Positions 1 to 11,797 of a stretch of DNA of 64,000 nucleotides are shown here, one piece after another. The notes below the pieces were generated by a model that did no database searches, was not told where the DNA came from, and worked only from the letters and a program-made list of their open reading frames with translations. This DNA is from Polytrichum commune. Taxonomy: Eukaryota; Streptophyta; Polytrichopsida; Polytrichales; Polytrichaceae. The stretch lies in NCBI GenBank assembly GCA_950295325.1, contig OX485809.1, forward strand, positions 39,527,081 to 39,591,080, written 5' to 3'. The translations under genes were made by a program, and so were the position numbers. Numbering within the stretch: the stretch's first letter is position 1; each line of letters starts with the position of its first letter.

Positions 1-3000
1 CTCATACATGGATGTACCAAGTATGCCACACCAACACGCAATTACACCTCAATTCGGACCACTCTCTAGTAACCGTCCACCTCCCACCCCAATTTGCAAG
101 CCGCAGATCTCCAGAATCACCAACCAACACAACCACCCAGTTCATATATCCCATACCGGAAACTAATATCCAAGCTTTCCTTACTAAATTCAATGAAGTA
201 TACTTCATCAACATCTAACAACTTACCAAACTACTACAAGAAGTTACTCCCCTAACTCCTGAAAAATGAATAGAAGTACCAAAAAAAATACAAAGTATCA
301 TAAGCTCAATAAGTGAATGTGCCAAATAAATAAGTGCCGCACCTCCACCCCTCCCCCTCACCCCACAAACAAAACATCAAGGGGCCCCCCTGCCTCATAA
401 ACTACAAAAACAATGGAAAAAAAAAACTCAACACGTACCACCTCATAAAAATGACCATCGGAGCCACCACATTCCCAATACCCCCTAATTGGCACCTTAA
501 ACCAAAAATTCAAGAAAAGAAAACTCACAACAAAACCCTACTACCCACCACTTATGACCTACTAGAAATACAAAATTGGTGGGATAGCATAGCTAACATA
601 GCAAAACAAAGTGCCAAGGCAAAAGCCCAAAAAATAACCACTACAAAAACCTCCCAAAACTGCAAAAGAGAAATAAGAAAGCATAGAGCTCTACTAAACA
701 AACCAAATATATATATTATGTTTTTGTTTTTGTTTTTATTATTTTTGTTTCACATAAAAACTTTCAATTAAAAAAACTCCACACCACTTGACTGTCTCAT
801 AGATAAAGATAGAAACACAACCATACATCCAGACACCATTGCTCCCAAAAAAATCATTCCAAAAAAAACCCCCCTATGCTCAGACCTGACAAACCACCCG
901 TTACAATGCATGTGTGCCATCTACCAATAGCCATGGCAAAAAAAAAAACAATTTCATGCTAGAAAAAAGAACATTCTCCACACCCCCTCCACTAGATGCA
1001 TCACTCACTAGAATTTATATATGACACATGATCTATTCAAAGGCAAATCCCCCGAACCATATAGTATGCCCACTGATATCCTAAAAGCCCTACTAGGCAA
1101 CTTCAACAACATGGTGTACCTATTCTCCCTACAATGCTACCACCAAAAAACAATACCTAGCAAATGACAATAAAGCATCACCATACTCCTCCAAGAAAAG
1201 GACAACCCCATAATTGTCACAAACTACAAATCCATAGCCCTCGCCTACACCATCTACAGATTTTTAATGAGCACACTCACCTCCATCCTCACCATGTTTG
1301 GTGAACAACATAAAATCCTCCATCACTGCCAACAAGGCTTTGGACCCATGAGAAATGTGGCTAAACAAATTCAAGCAATCATTGCCACCTTAGAAGACGC
1401 CAAATTCACAAACAAAGATATCTACCTCCCTTACATAAATTTGAAAAACAATTTGGCTTCATAGACTATTCTAGAATACTGGCCATAATGGAAGACTTTG
1501 GATACCCACCAGACACCATTGAACTAATCCGGAATATTTATGCAAAATCAACCACCTCCTTCCAAGGTGCACACTTTATAAGAACAACAACACTCATTCA
1601 AATAAGTCGTGGTACCATCCAAGGAGACACCTTGAGCTCATATTTATTCATCGCCTTCTTAGAACCCCTACTTAGTTGGTTAGAGAAAAATCAACTAAGA
1701 TAACACTTTAGCACCTCATCAAATATTATCACAACCACATCCTATGCCAATGACCTAGCCATCCTCACCGACAACATAAAACACATATAACCCCAACTCA
1801 ACAAACTAAGACAATACTCTGATTGGGCACACATGAAACTAGGCATAAACAACTGCATAGTCATAGAATACTCCAACAATCCCAATTACAACCCCTTGCA
1901 TTTATCACATACCTAAAAGCCCAAAACTTTAAGTATAAACAACAACTCCCCATCCTAAATTTCACTACCATTGGCGAACCCCACACATCTACAACTCCAA
2001 ATGGATCACATAAACATAACTCTTAAACCTTGACACCATCCTCTATGAACACAACCTATTACTTGTCACAAAACTCACACAAAACATAAAACAAGAAGAC
2101 AAAAAAATAAAAACAAAAAAATACTCGACAACATCAATAAATCCAATAATCACACAACAAATTAAATGTTTGTCCTAGCCTCGACATCCTACACCTTACC
2201 CTCCATACTCAAGAATGTAACCCATACAAATATATCATTGCCACATCACACATAATATAAATACACCCCCCCCCCTTGGCCCATATACACAACAACATGG
2301 AAAGCTACCAAACCGCTATACCACTTGAAAGATTAACATGGCCATGGGAAAGATACTCACTCTATAAACTCATCGAAAACCACACCCTCTCCCAACCTAT
2401 ACAAGAGTTTGCTAGAGAAGTTCTCCTCCTCATTAGCTGATACATCAAACCACTTCCAAGACGCAAACCACCTGCCACCCCCGTCATCGATAACTACCAC
2501 ACACTTCCATCATCAATTCTAGACAAACTTATAGAGCCCTTCCAAATCACACGCTCATATTTCTCCAATCCACTCACATGTCCCAATTATCACATTACCA
2601 CTCCCCATATGAAAGAGATGTAATCTTTGGCTCACTAGGCCCAACCTTCTCCACTCAATGGAATAGATGTGGGTACGTCCATATAGCAACCCTAGATCTA
2701 CTCCCAAAAAATATCAGATGGGTAAGATTAGCCACACAAACCAATCACAACTCTGCTACAATTATTATCATTACACACGAAGATTAGACAAACAATCCAA
2801 GCAACCCACTTCAACAACCACATGTAACTCCTTTACTTATCATCCCACCCCTCACTTTACAATATACCATAACATTGCCCTTCCCCGCATACTACAACAA
2901 CAAAGAACCCCTACTCACCTCCATTCAAATACTCTCCCACACAGCCACACATGTACCATAAAACAAATACCCACCTTCCTCCAACAACACTCCTCCCCAC

Positions 3001-4500
3001 TGGCACCACCTACCCCCCCCCCCCCCCTCCTCCCACCAACCATAACATGAATCCTCCCCCTATGTTTACGACCCCCCATTCCTACTATATAGATGGAGAA
3101 GGAAAATACAATATCATCGGAGTTTTCAATGGACCACTATATTTCAATATTGTTGCTTGCCTATCCAAATACCCAAATATTCTCATAGCATAATTATACG
3201 TACTCATAAGCGCCGCGGAACACACTAAAATGCTCCTAACAAATACATTCATATACACATATAGCCTCAACATCATATATCTTCTCCTCAACCACATACG
3301 AAACTTGTCATCCCAATATAACCACCTAGATAAGCTCTTCATAACCCAAATTGGAGATACGCTAAAAACCTCCCACCACAATATCACCATCTACAAAGTC
3401 AAGGCCCAGACAAACATCATTGGAAATGACAAGGCTGATAAATCGGCCAAGCAAAGATTAGAACAACCCTACATTGTAAAAACCCCTTTCCACCTAATTA
3501 GCCATCACACACCGTATTGGCTATATATCCCCCTGACATCCACACAACATGATGGATCATTCCGCAACCTAAAAAAAAACTAAATAGAAAAAGAACATGT
3601 AAGCACACTCATCTCCCATGCAAATAGTACAATACCCTATATAGACAAATGGCTCTCCAACACAAACATACACATAAAATGGTCAAATCTATTTTGGGAT
3701 GCCCCCTGGATTACCAATGCGCAAGTAGCACAAACCCTCAAATTTAGATGTGGAAGATAATTAGGGAACTACCAAAAAAAACACATGCCTCCACCTACTA
3801 TCATGTTGCATTAATAAACACATAAACAATCTAAGTACAAACAAACAGATAGAACAATACATGCACTAGCAAACACACCACTAAGCCACCCACAACCCGT
3901 TGCTTTTTCTTAATTAACATTATAACATTAAAGACCGCACACCTGATAACACCATGCCCTCATGGCCACTCCCATGCACATGCTATCTACCAAGATGTAA
4001 CGCCCAACTTGACTTATACCTGATATATTATGCATCTTAGGAGCCCCACCTACAGATAAACTACCTTCACACCCAATTCAAACCTCAAAGTACAAATATT
4101 TGAATTCACTTATTGCAATGATAGATTCCATGCAGAAGCCACCAACCAAAAACTTGATAAATATGCCATCCTCCACCCACTCCTATCCCAACTAGGATGG
4201 ATTATACCACCACCCATTATAATCACGACAGGAATAAAAGGCACTATACATACAACGATTGTTAAACTCCTCCAAGACCTACACATACCCAACTCTGAAA
4301 TCCATAAACTAATGGAATCCTTCTCCCAAATTGTTATAAGGTGCCTAACACACACAATCCTAAACAAAAAGAAACTAGAAAAGAAACAAGTCCCAACCCC
4401 ACTTAAATAAATATACTTATTAACACTAAAAACCCATAACCAACATAGAACACATATATTTAAAACTAACCACACAGTCCACCTATGAAAATAGACACTA
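1..4500 (+). mobile_element. Decayed LINE retrotransposon, ORF2 remnant (endonuclease end, reverse transcriptase, RNase H)
   Basis: The element enters from the left edge, so its 5' part is missing. At 60-80 the frame reads NSDHSLV, matching the conserved SDH segment at the end of the apurinic endonuclease domain of LINE ORF2. Reverse transcriptase blocks lie at 1,267-1,703: a QGF segment, then after a frameshift near 1,450 an IMEDFGYPP segment, then ISRGTIQGDTLS. A degraded catalytic box reads YAND instead of YADD near 1,742. An RNase H-like region at 3,080-3,480 shows YIDGEG, YTYSLN (for the usual TDSL) and GNDKAD. Many stops and frameshifts make it non-functional. The plus strand is strikingly poor in G. 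The 3' limit is approximate; I found no clear poly(A) tail or target duplication. Confidence 0.8.
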
Positions 4501-4798
4501 AGTTGCCCCCACTCTCATACTCACGCGGACATGACAGGGATACGGTGAACGGACATCGCATGTCAAGGTAAAAAATCTCGACGTTCTTTTTCCTTTTCTT
4601 TCTTGGTCATGTTGGAACATTAAAGATCAAGCAAAGATCTTCAAGATGGTTGAAAATAATCTTCGATGGCCACTTTCAATAAAGGATGTGAAGATATATT
4701 TAAATACTATCGATGTTGGCTGACATAGGAAAGTCCTCACAACAAGACCGGCATGTCAACTACAAACTCTAGAAATTGTTGATCAGATTTGGGAGTGT
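4501..4798. other. Intergenic sequence between LINE remnant and SINE
   Basis: No coding region recognised. Composition becomes balanced again after the G-poor LINE, which is why the LINE boundary was placed near 4,500. Confidence 0.4.
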
Positions 4799-4815
4799 TA
4801 TCTCATTTCATTATT
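4799..4815. repeat. Target-site duplication of SINE, left copy
   Basis: The 17-bp sequence tatctcatttcattatt occurs here and again, exactly, at 5,000-5,016, flanking the SINE. Confidence 0.85.
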
Positions 4816-4999
4816 TTTCTTTTTTTTTGAGACAGAAGGCCAACATGCCAGCGCCAAAGCACAGGAGACAGTTCACCACTTGGCAAGTTTTCCGTCAAGT
4901 AGAGAGGAGATTTCACAGTCGGGATTCAAACCGCCAACCTCTTCCTTGAGATTTGGGTATCTCTCCACCATCATCCGGTAGTTTAAGGTCATCTCGGAC
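4816..4999 (-). mobile_element. tRNA-derived SINE, 184 bp, minus strand
   Basis: Read on the minus strand, the unit starts near 4,999 with a tRNA-like head. A good RNA polymerase III B-box, GGTTTGAATCC, lies near 4,928-4,938. An A-box-like stretch (TGACCTTAAACTACCGG) lies upstream near 4,975-4,991. A non-tRNA body follows, and the unit ends in an A-rich tail (the T/C run at 4,816-4,828 of the plus strand). Perfect 17-bp direct repeats bound it on both sides. Head, body, A tail and long duplication are the hallmarks of a SINE mobilised by LINE machinery. The decayed LINE next door is not necessarily its partner. Confidence 0.8.
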
Positions 5000-5016
5000 T
5001 ATCTCATTTCATTATT
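5000..5016. repeat. Target-site duplication of SINE, right copy
   Basis: Exact copy of the 17-bp sequence at 4,799-4,815. Confidence 0.85.
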
Positions 5017-5505
5017 GGACTCACTCCCGTGATACTAAGGTAATGATGCAAAATATGTTTGTGTTGATAAGTTGAATAAGATGGTCAACTCTATGGTCAT
5101 GACAAAGGCTGGTAACCTTCTTTTTTTAAATGCAACTTTGCTTTCATAAAAAACATATCCAAGGTTCATAATCGTGAGAAGAACACAAATTTCAAGCTTT
5201 GTTGTGTCAATTAACTTCTAGGTGCCCAAGGCTTATTTTGTATGCGGAGAGAATAGATTGAAGTTGTGAATACAAAACTAGTTATCACTAAAGCTCACAC
5301 ACCACAATAACTTCACCGACACTTCCCAATGCTATATTCTCCACAAAAAGCATTTGAAGTGTTTTAGTTTTGCTTCATAGCTTTTCAATTATATACTACC
5401 CCCACCATGTAGTAAGACGTATGATACATGATACAATAATGAAATGAGTGGTACTTAAACATTCCCTTCTAGTATGTAATTGGTCTCTTGTTCTAGGTGC
5501 ACATG
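5017..5505. other. Intergenic, no recognised feature
   Basis: AT-rich sequence with no credible reading frame or repeat boundary found. Confidence 0.4.
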
Positions 5506-5515
5506 GTACATTTGG
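5506..5515. repeat. 10-bp target-site duplication of foldback element, left copy
   Basis: gtacatttgg, repeated exactly at 6,822-6,831. Confidence 0.8.
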
Positions 5516-6821
5516 GTAGACATTAAGTTCTCCCATACGAACTATGGGGGGTGTCAGATCCAGGCGGGGGCAGCCTCCAGGAATTTTTTTGAACCTGACC
5601 GAAAACTGATGCCCGCCCCGCCCAACGTCAAAAAAAAGATTGCCCTTGCATTCTTGAAGGCCGCTTGACTACAAATCCCATATTGAGTGCACTTCGCCTT
5701 CAAGGTCTAAAATCTAATATATATGTGCACTTCCAATTAGCAAATAAGCAATTCATTAGGATTTCATTCCAGAAATGAAGCCATCAATGAAGCACGTAAT
5801 TAACTTGGAGGTCAAATAAAATTACAAAATCCTCATTAAGATTGAGGTTATAATTTTTATGACTTACCATTTGCAATTGTCTTTGTCATTCTAAAATGAC
5901 ACTTAAATTTAGTGTGCTGATTTAGTATGTATATTTTATAATATTTTAGTAACGCCGCCTACTTTCACAAGTATTCATACACATTCAAGCCAATCAAGTG
6001 TGATTTAATGCCATTAAGTCTAATTAATTCTGATTGATCCTAATTAAGCCCAAATAAATCAGAAAAATATGCTTATCAAATTAAGTAAGACTAATTAATT
6101 ATAAAATTTAATTACTGGAATTAAATATAATTAATACCAATAATTAATTAATTCAATCAAGTGTGATTTAATGTCATTAAGTCTAATTAATTCTGACTGA
6201 TCCTAATTAAGCCCAGATAAATCAGAAAAATATGCTTATCAGATTAAGTAAGACTAATTAATTAAAATTTTAATTACTGGTATTAATATAATTAATCCCA
6301 GTTATTAAATGAATTAATTATTTAATTCTGGTTATTTAATTATTTAATTAATTGTATATGAATACTTGTGAAAGTAGGCGGCGTTACTAAAATATTATAA
6401 AATATACATACTAAATCAGCACACTAAATTTAAGTGTCATTTTAGAATGACAAAGACAATTGCAAATGGTAAGTCATAAAAATTATAACCTCAATCTTAA
6501 TGAGGATTTTGTAATTTTATTTGACCTCCAAGTTAATTACGTGCTTCATTGATGGCTTCATTTCCGGAATGAAATCCTAATGAATTGCTTATTTGCTAAT
6601 TGGAAGTGCACATATATATTAGATTTTAGACCTTGAAGGCGAAGTGCACTCAATATGGGATTTGTAGTCAAGCGGCCTTCAAGAATGCAAGGGCAATCTT
6701 TTTTTTGACGTTGGGCGGGGCGGGCATCAGTTTTCGGTCAGGTTCAAAAAAATTCCTGGAGGCTGCCCCCGCCCGGATCTGACACCCCCCATAGTTCGTA
6801 TGGGAGAACTTAATGTCCGCT
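5516..6821. mobile_element. Foldback / Mutator-like non-autonomous DNA transposon with 461-bp inverted arms
   Basis: The arms 5,519-5,979 and 6,357-6,817 are reverse complements of each other with no gaps and only about two mismatches that I could find. A 10-bp direct duplication (gtacatttgg) flanks the whole. Duplications of 9-11 bp with long terminal inverted repeats are characteristic of Mutator-like elements. The 377-bp loop is very AT-rich and contains a tandem duplication of about 163 bp. There is no transposase frame, so the element is non-autonomous. A diverged relative lies at about 39,750-40,690. Confidence 0.85.
5991..6316. repeat. Two tandem ~163-bp units in the loop of the foldback element
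   Basis: Unit one begins at 5,991 and unit two at 6,154. Both start caatcaagtgtgatttaatg and stay closely similar, with a few substitutions and small indels, to about 6,316. Confidence 0.85.
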
Positions 6822-6831
6822 GTACATTTGG
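6822..6831. repeat. 10-bp target-site duplication of foldback element, right copy
   Basis: Exact copy of the sequence at 5,506-5,515. Confidence 0.8.
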
Positions 6832-7237
6832 ACTTTCATGGCTTTAGACTGGCTACTAATATGACACTAGCCCGGCTAAGCCGATGACAAATGGCTTGGT
6901 CATTGATTTTGCACAGCATGATTGATTTTGTTTACTGTGTGATGATTTACACGTGTACCACCAAGCATTACCAAGTGGACATGCCAACCTTGTCCCAATA
7001 TGTATTTTGGACACTTAGGGGGTGTATACATGCCACATGTATTATGAATGTTATATTGAAAAAAACATTTGACATAATGCACGCATGAGATTAGTGCCCC
7101 CATGTTTCAAATCTATACTTTTGCCAAATACAATAACTGCTCAAATCTAGAGCCCCTATACAAAAAAAAAAATGTAGACCACTTTTGGGTATCCCTAGCA
7201 TTTAAGGGTTAAATGATGCACAATTATTATGCCCAAA
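6832..7237. other. Non-coding sequence preceding an integrase relic
   Basis: No credible gene. May be part of the same decayed retroelement as the integrase remnant that follows. Confidence 0.35.
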
Positions 7238-7425
7238 GCTTTCCAACTGCATAGAGATGGTCAAACGGAAAGGTTTAATAGAGGGTTATCAAATTTTTGC
7301 TTCATAGTTTGTAACTCCCACTCAAGTTGATTGTGACAAATTCAAATGTACGGTAGAGTTTGCACATATTATTGCATGGTATGAATCTTTGAAAACAACT
7401 CCCCTTTTTTTATGAGTTTTGGTTA
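7238..7425 (+). mobile_element. Relic of Ty3/gypsy integrase
   Basis: One frame gives FQLHRDGQTERFNRGL, matching the HPQTDGQTERVNR segment around the catalytic glutamate of gypsy integrases. A frameshift then leads to VEFAH and SLKTTPLF, corresponding to the AEFAYN and TPF blocks downstream in the same enzyme. Stops and a frameshift show it is dead. No LTRs could be assigned to it. Confidence 0.6.
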
Positions 7426-8534
7426 GCACTCTTTGACACGTGTCAATCATGGATTTTTTTGTTGCAAAGAAGTTTGAATGTGATATTTAAGAGGTTATCA
7501 TGAATTCTATGAAACACCCCAATAGGCAAAAGTCTTGTGTGTGTGTGAAGAGAGAGTTGGGCATGTCTTGAACAAATCTATGCTTACATTCAAGCCTAGT
7601 CAGGCCTAAATACATCCTCTTGTTCAAAGGCCAAGCCATTCTTCCAACATATCTATGTATCCCTCAAAACCTGGGAGAGTGGGTGGGACCATCCCTCATG
7701 GAAAAACTCTTTTACCATTACCATCAACTTGCACAACTCGTTTTGACTTCTCAAAGTAAAAATTACAACTTTAATCATTAAACTAGTAGGGTTTTGCTCT
7801 AGGTAGACTTAAATAAAGTGTCATACCTCCTATCCAACTTTTACATAGTCAAAAACAAAAATGTATGTAAGACATACTCAAAAGAACTTCAAAGGTTTAC
7901 CTCAAATAAAAAATGCTTTGTATTACAAGCTTTCTTGTAGAATATCTAAGAAAAATACACATATTATTTGCAAAAGAGGATGAGATACAAAGCTTAAGAG
8001 TGCCGCCAAGTTTGTGAAGGGTCTGCCTCACTTGTGCCCATGCCACCAACCAAATCCACATAGAGGGTTAGTAACGTACATGAGCTGAACAACATCAAAG
8101 CCCAATTGTTCTCTATATCACACAAGCATGCACGATATAATCATACACTTTGTAACATTGAATACACATACTACCAATGAGTATTCCTCCTATTCCTTAG
8201 CCATTTGAACCTTGTGCGACCAAAACTTGTGGCAGGTTATATACACTACCTACCTTCACTAGTCCGCACCCCTTACACTATTCCTAGAATATACTTAGGA
8301 TAAACGTCTACTTGCGACTTAACCTTCGAAAGAAGGTTCTCACGTTTCCCTCCACTTAATATAAGATTAGGTAACGATCTTGGACCATAAATGCATAGAA
8401 TCGCATCTATGGTGGATATGTGTTAGTTAACTTTTAACTAGCCCTAAGGTAATTTTCCTTTGGGATTATATTTTGTTATCTGGTCAATTCATTTAAGCTA
8501 AAGTAAAAAAAAAAAAGTATATAGAGAGAGCGAG
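7426..8534. other. AT-rich intergenic sequence
   Basis: No gene recognised. Probably decayed transposon sequence. Confidence 0.35.
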
Positions 8535-8712
8535 AGAGAAGGTTAGGCTAATAAGAAAATAAGATAAACCACTTAATATGAATAAAGGAAAAAAGTTCTA
8601 TTAAGTGCTCATACCCCAGGAAATTGTTGCCTATGCGGGTGTAAAAAATTTCATAATGGACAAAGGTTGGTATGGAAGTATACAAATTAGAGATGTCAAA
8701 GAACTTTATTAT
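8535..8712 (-). repeat. Imperfect inverted repeat, left arm (pairs with ~10,113-10,310)
   Basis: The reverse complement of this stretch matches about 10,113-10,310 with scattered mismatches and small gaps. Shared blocks include tatacttcca, ccaaccttt, aggcaacaatt and agaactttt. Together the arms bracket the MITE-like sequence at 8,849-9,406. Confidence 0.6.
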
Positions 8713-8848
8713 ACACACACTATATATATTTTGCAAGTAGTGTCACTTCTCAAATTCTAGAAGGCTAACGACACAAATACAACCTCTACTTCCTCCATTC
8801 CTAGCAAATAATGTAACATTGTTGAGCATGTATTAGGCTTTTTTGGAT

Positions 8849-9406
8849 GCCTAATAAGATGCAAGAAATTTTTTGTCAACTGTTAGTGTTGTAATCATTT
8901 ATAAGCATTAGCAACATTTAAATTTTAAACATTAGTGCTCATCATTGTACTTTGTTTAGTGATAATGTGATTGAGTGAATGGCGTCATCTCTCTCATAAT
9001 TTAGTGATTTTAGACACAATTTAGTGATTTGATGATGATCACTAACTATCGATTTCTTACTCTGTAAATGATTTGTCCATTATTCATAAGAGGTTTATCT
9101 TATTTGCTTATCATCCTAGCCTACAATTGGCATCATCTCTGTCATGATTTAGTAGTTGTGCACATGAACTAGTGATTTTGCACATGATTAAATGATATAA
9201 CAATGAGCAAGTCTAACTCTTTATCTATGAATATTTCAATGATTTAATGATCATAAATGTGCTCATAACATGATTTAGTGATAATTCGATTCAACGTTTT
9301 CAACGTTATTTAGTGATGATGTGATTTAATGATAATGTGAAATGTTTGCTAATAAACGATGAACACTAACATTACAAAAAAATACCTTTCATGTGTCTTA
9401 TTAGGC
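8849..9406. mobile_element. MITE-like element with ~80-bp imperfect inverted ends
   Basis: The left end gcctaataaga and right end tcttattaggc are inverted. The similarity continues inward through a T-rich stretch and a tgttagtgtt block. The interior repeats a short motif close to atttagtgat many times. No coding frame. The superfamily is uncertain because no clear target-site duplication was found. Confidence 0.55.
9074..9195 (+). repeat. Direct repeat, copy 1 (copy 2 at ~10,259-10,356)
   Basis: Both copies contain cattattcataagaggttt-type sequence (cattattcacaagaggttt in the second), followed by tacaattggcatcatctct and a tgatttag motif. Confidence 0.65.
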
Positions 9407-10112
9407 GTCAATTAGAACAACAAGCTACTCATTGAGCACTTCAAAGCTCAACTTATTATGTGGCTCCTATGCACTATGTTCTTATCTACAATGAATCCAA
9501 CTTATGAGGTACGAGTTCTTAGGCCTATCTCTATAACCTTAAACTTCATGAGCTAATACACGCGTCACAATGTTTCATCATATGCTAGGAATGGAGACAA
9601 TAAAGGTTGTATTGTGTTGTTACTCTTGGGTCACTAAATACAATCCACTCGCACAAGTATTTAGAACAGCGAGATGGCAAGTCAACCCCCTCATCTCTAT
9701 CATAGCCGATGTTAGAGGAGCCATCCATGATCAATTTAAGAATTAGAACGACTCAAAATACCCAAAAACGAAGTCAAAACACTCATGAAACAAAACCCTA
9801 AACCCTAAACCCATTAAATACCTCACGTACCTAATATTAAATAAAAGGAAACTAGACAACAAACAACCCCCCATAGACCCCCCCCCTTAGACGCAAGGCC
9901 CTGCACATATTAAACTGAAGGAGCCCACATTCTGAGTGGATGGAAGTACCCTTACTGTGACACTTGGTCAAACATGATCATGGTAGAAAAGAACGGGCTC
10001 CCATTCACATCGGTGTATGAACCAAACCTTGACGTTACTTTTAATTATTTAATTATTTAATGTTGTTACCCTTGTAGGGTTTGAGAAAGGACACTACATA
10101 AAAATGTTATTC
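9407..10112. other. Non-coding spacer with a short telomere-like repeat
   Basis: No gene seen. At 9,793-9,812 it holds aaaccctaaaccctaaaccc, nearly three units of the plant telomere repeat, here interstitial. Confidence 0.5.
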
Positions 10113-10310
10113 ATATACAATTAAGTTCTTTGATAACTTTAATTGCTATACTTCCATGCCAACCTTTTTCGCTATTAAAAAAAGTTATATCCACCTAGGC
10201 AACAATTTTCTTGCGTCCAAGTCTTTCCATTTAAATTTGAAGCACTTTAAAAGAACTTTTGTTCATTATTCACAAGAGGTTTATCATATTTTCCTTATCA
10301 ACCCAGCTTA
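10113..10310 (+). repeat. Imperfect inverted repeat, right arm (pairs with 8,535-8,712)
   Basis: Partner of the left arm. It runs directly into the second copy of the 9,074-9,195 direct repeat. Confidence 0.6.
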
Positions 10311-10779
10311 CAATTGGCATCATCTCTCATGATTTAGTGATTTTGCACATCCTTTAGTTAAAATGACTAAACCACTTTATCTTATTATCACTAAATCATG
10401 TTATGAGCTCATTTATGAGGACTAAATATTTTATGAGCCTAATAAGTACAATTGTTGTCCAAAATACAATTTGTGCAGTTATTCATTTCTTAGAGTGTGG
10501 AGAGCAATTGTGTATTTATTGATGCAATTCACTTTCCATTAGTATTTTGAGCAAAGGCTCAAAGTAAGATGGGGTAGTTGTAACGTGTGGCTCCATGAGA
10601 TTTGGTTACTTACCTAAATTGGTTTTGGAACAAGTGTGAACTCAATGAAACTTTCTATGTTGAACTACACTACATAGTCTTATTTGTGTGGGCCACAATC
10701 AATTTTAGAACCCACACTATTTATCATAATAAGAACAAATGTGGGCCCTGCTAATTTTTAGGCAATGCCAAATCTCTAG

Positions 10780-10788
10780 CTTAAAATC
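10780..10788. repeat. 9-bp target-site duplication of large TIR element, left copy
   Basis: cttaaaatc, repeated exactly at 27,070-27,078 just outside the opposite terminus. Confidence 0.8.
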
Positions 10789-10930
10789 GCCCCAGGTTAG
10801 ATCACATCTTCATTCGGTTGGGCCCCGCCCTTCCCACGCCTCCTTCACTGCCCAGTCTTCATGCCCGCACATGCGTGGGAACTCTTCCTCGTTGGGACCA
10901 ATGTGACAATACCCGGTCACTGAAGCCATT
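10789..10930 (+). repeat. Left terminal inverted repeat of the large TIR element
   Basis: About 140 bp, imperfectly matching the reverse complement of ~26,934-27,069, with blocks such as agatcacatcttcattc and tcctcgttggga. Inside it, from 10,986 to 11,502, are several near-palindromes of the form ggctaattgccgg (10,986, ~11,066, ~11,490), possible transposase-binding subterminal repeats. Confidence 0.75.
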
Positions 10931-11797
10931 AAGCTCCTTTGGCATGTGAAGGAACCAGAGTTCGGGAAGTTTTTGAAGCCTTAGTGGCTAATTGCCGGTA
11001 GTTGCTACGAAGGGTCGGATTTTTTCCAATTTACATCGGCAAGAGCCGGTCTTTTGTAAAATCAATCGGCCAATTGCCTATATTTTCATATTTTCATTGG
11101 CCAATATCCGATTAAGTGGAATTCATATCGGCACTAATTGTTTTAAAAATATATGAAAAGTTATTAGAAATCATTTCTTAGTACAAAATCTTGAAGAAGT
11201 GAAAAGAAAGGCATGTTCAAAACTTTAAATTTGAAGAATTAATATCCTTGGCAGGAATTGAACCTAGCAATGCCTTCACCGCTTGAAGGCCAAGGGTCCC
11301 CCAATTCTTCATAGAAGCAATTGGATTTGGTCATGGAAAGGTTGCATAATTCAAAAAGTTTAAGGTTTAGGGTACTTCCTCAAGTGCATCATCAGATGCC
11401 CCAGACAAATAGTGCTCTGGATGCTTCCGGCTGAAATCCTGTAACTCACAAGAAGAATCGGCTACATTTCCGGGACATTTTCTGGTCCATCGGCTAATTG
11501 CCGGAGGATTGAAATTACAGTCGGATTGCCATTCGATGGTTGGAAATTTGGCCTGGCTATGTGTCGCGGCCCGCATTTTCTTAAAATCTTAAGAAACCTT
11601 GTTTTAAGTTTAAAGAATAGGTTTGACCAAGGAAAACAGAATAAGTAGAGTACTTTATAGGTAGATTGTTAGGTAGGTTATTTAGAATTGAGAAGAAAAA
11701 TTAAAATCCTTAGAGTAGTTAAAAATATCGAATTGAGTTAGTGTTAGGAATTCCGTTTCGACTCAGAGACCTTAGAGCGGAGCGGACCGCAACCACC

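Noticed and set aside
9793-9812. Telomere-type repeat as a chromosome end
   Set aside because: Under three units in the middle of non-telomeric DNA, so interstitial only.
11235-11300. tRNA-like stretch on the minus strand with a GGTTCAATTCC B-box
   Set aside because: The A-box-like and B-box-like parts are too close and no acceptor or anticodon stem forms, so neither a tRNA nor a complete SINE is supported.
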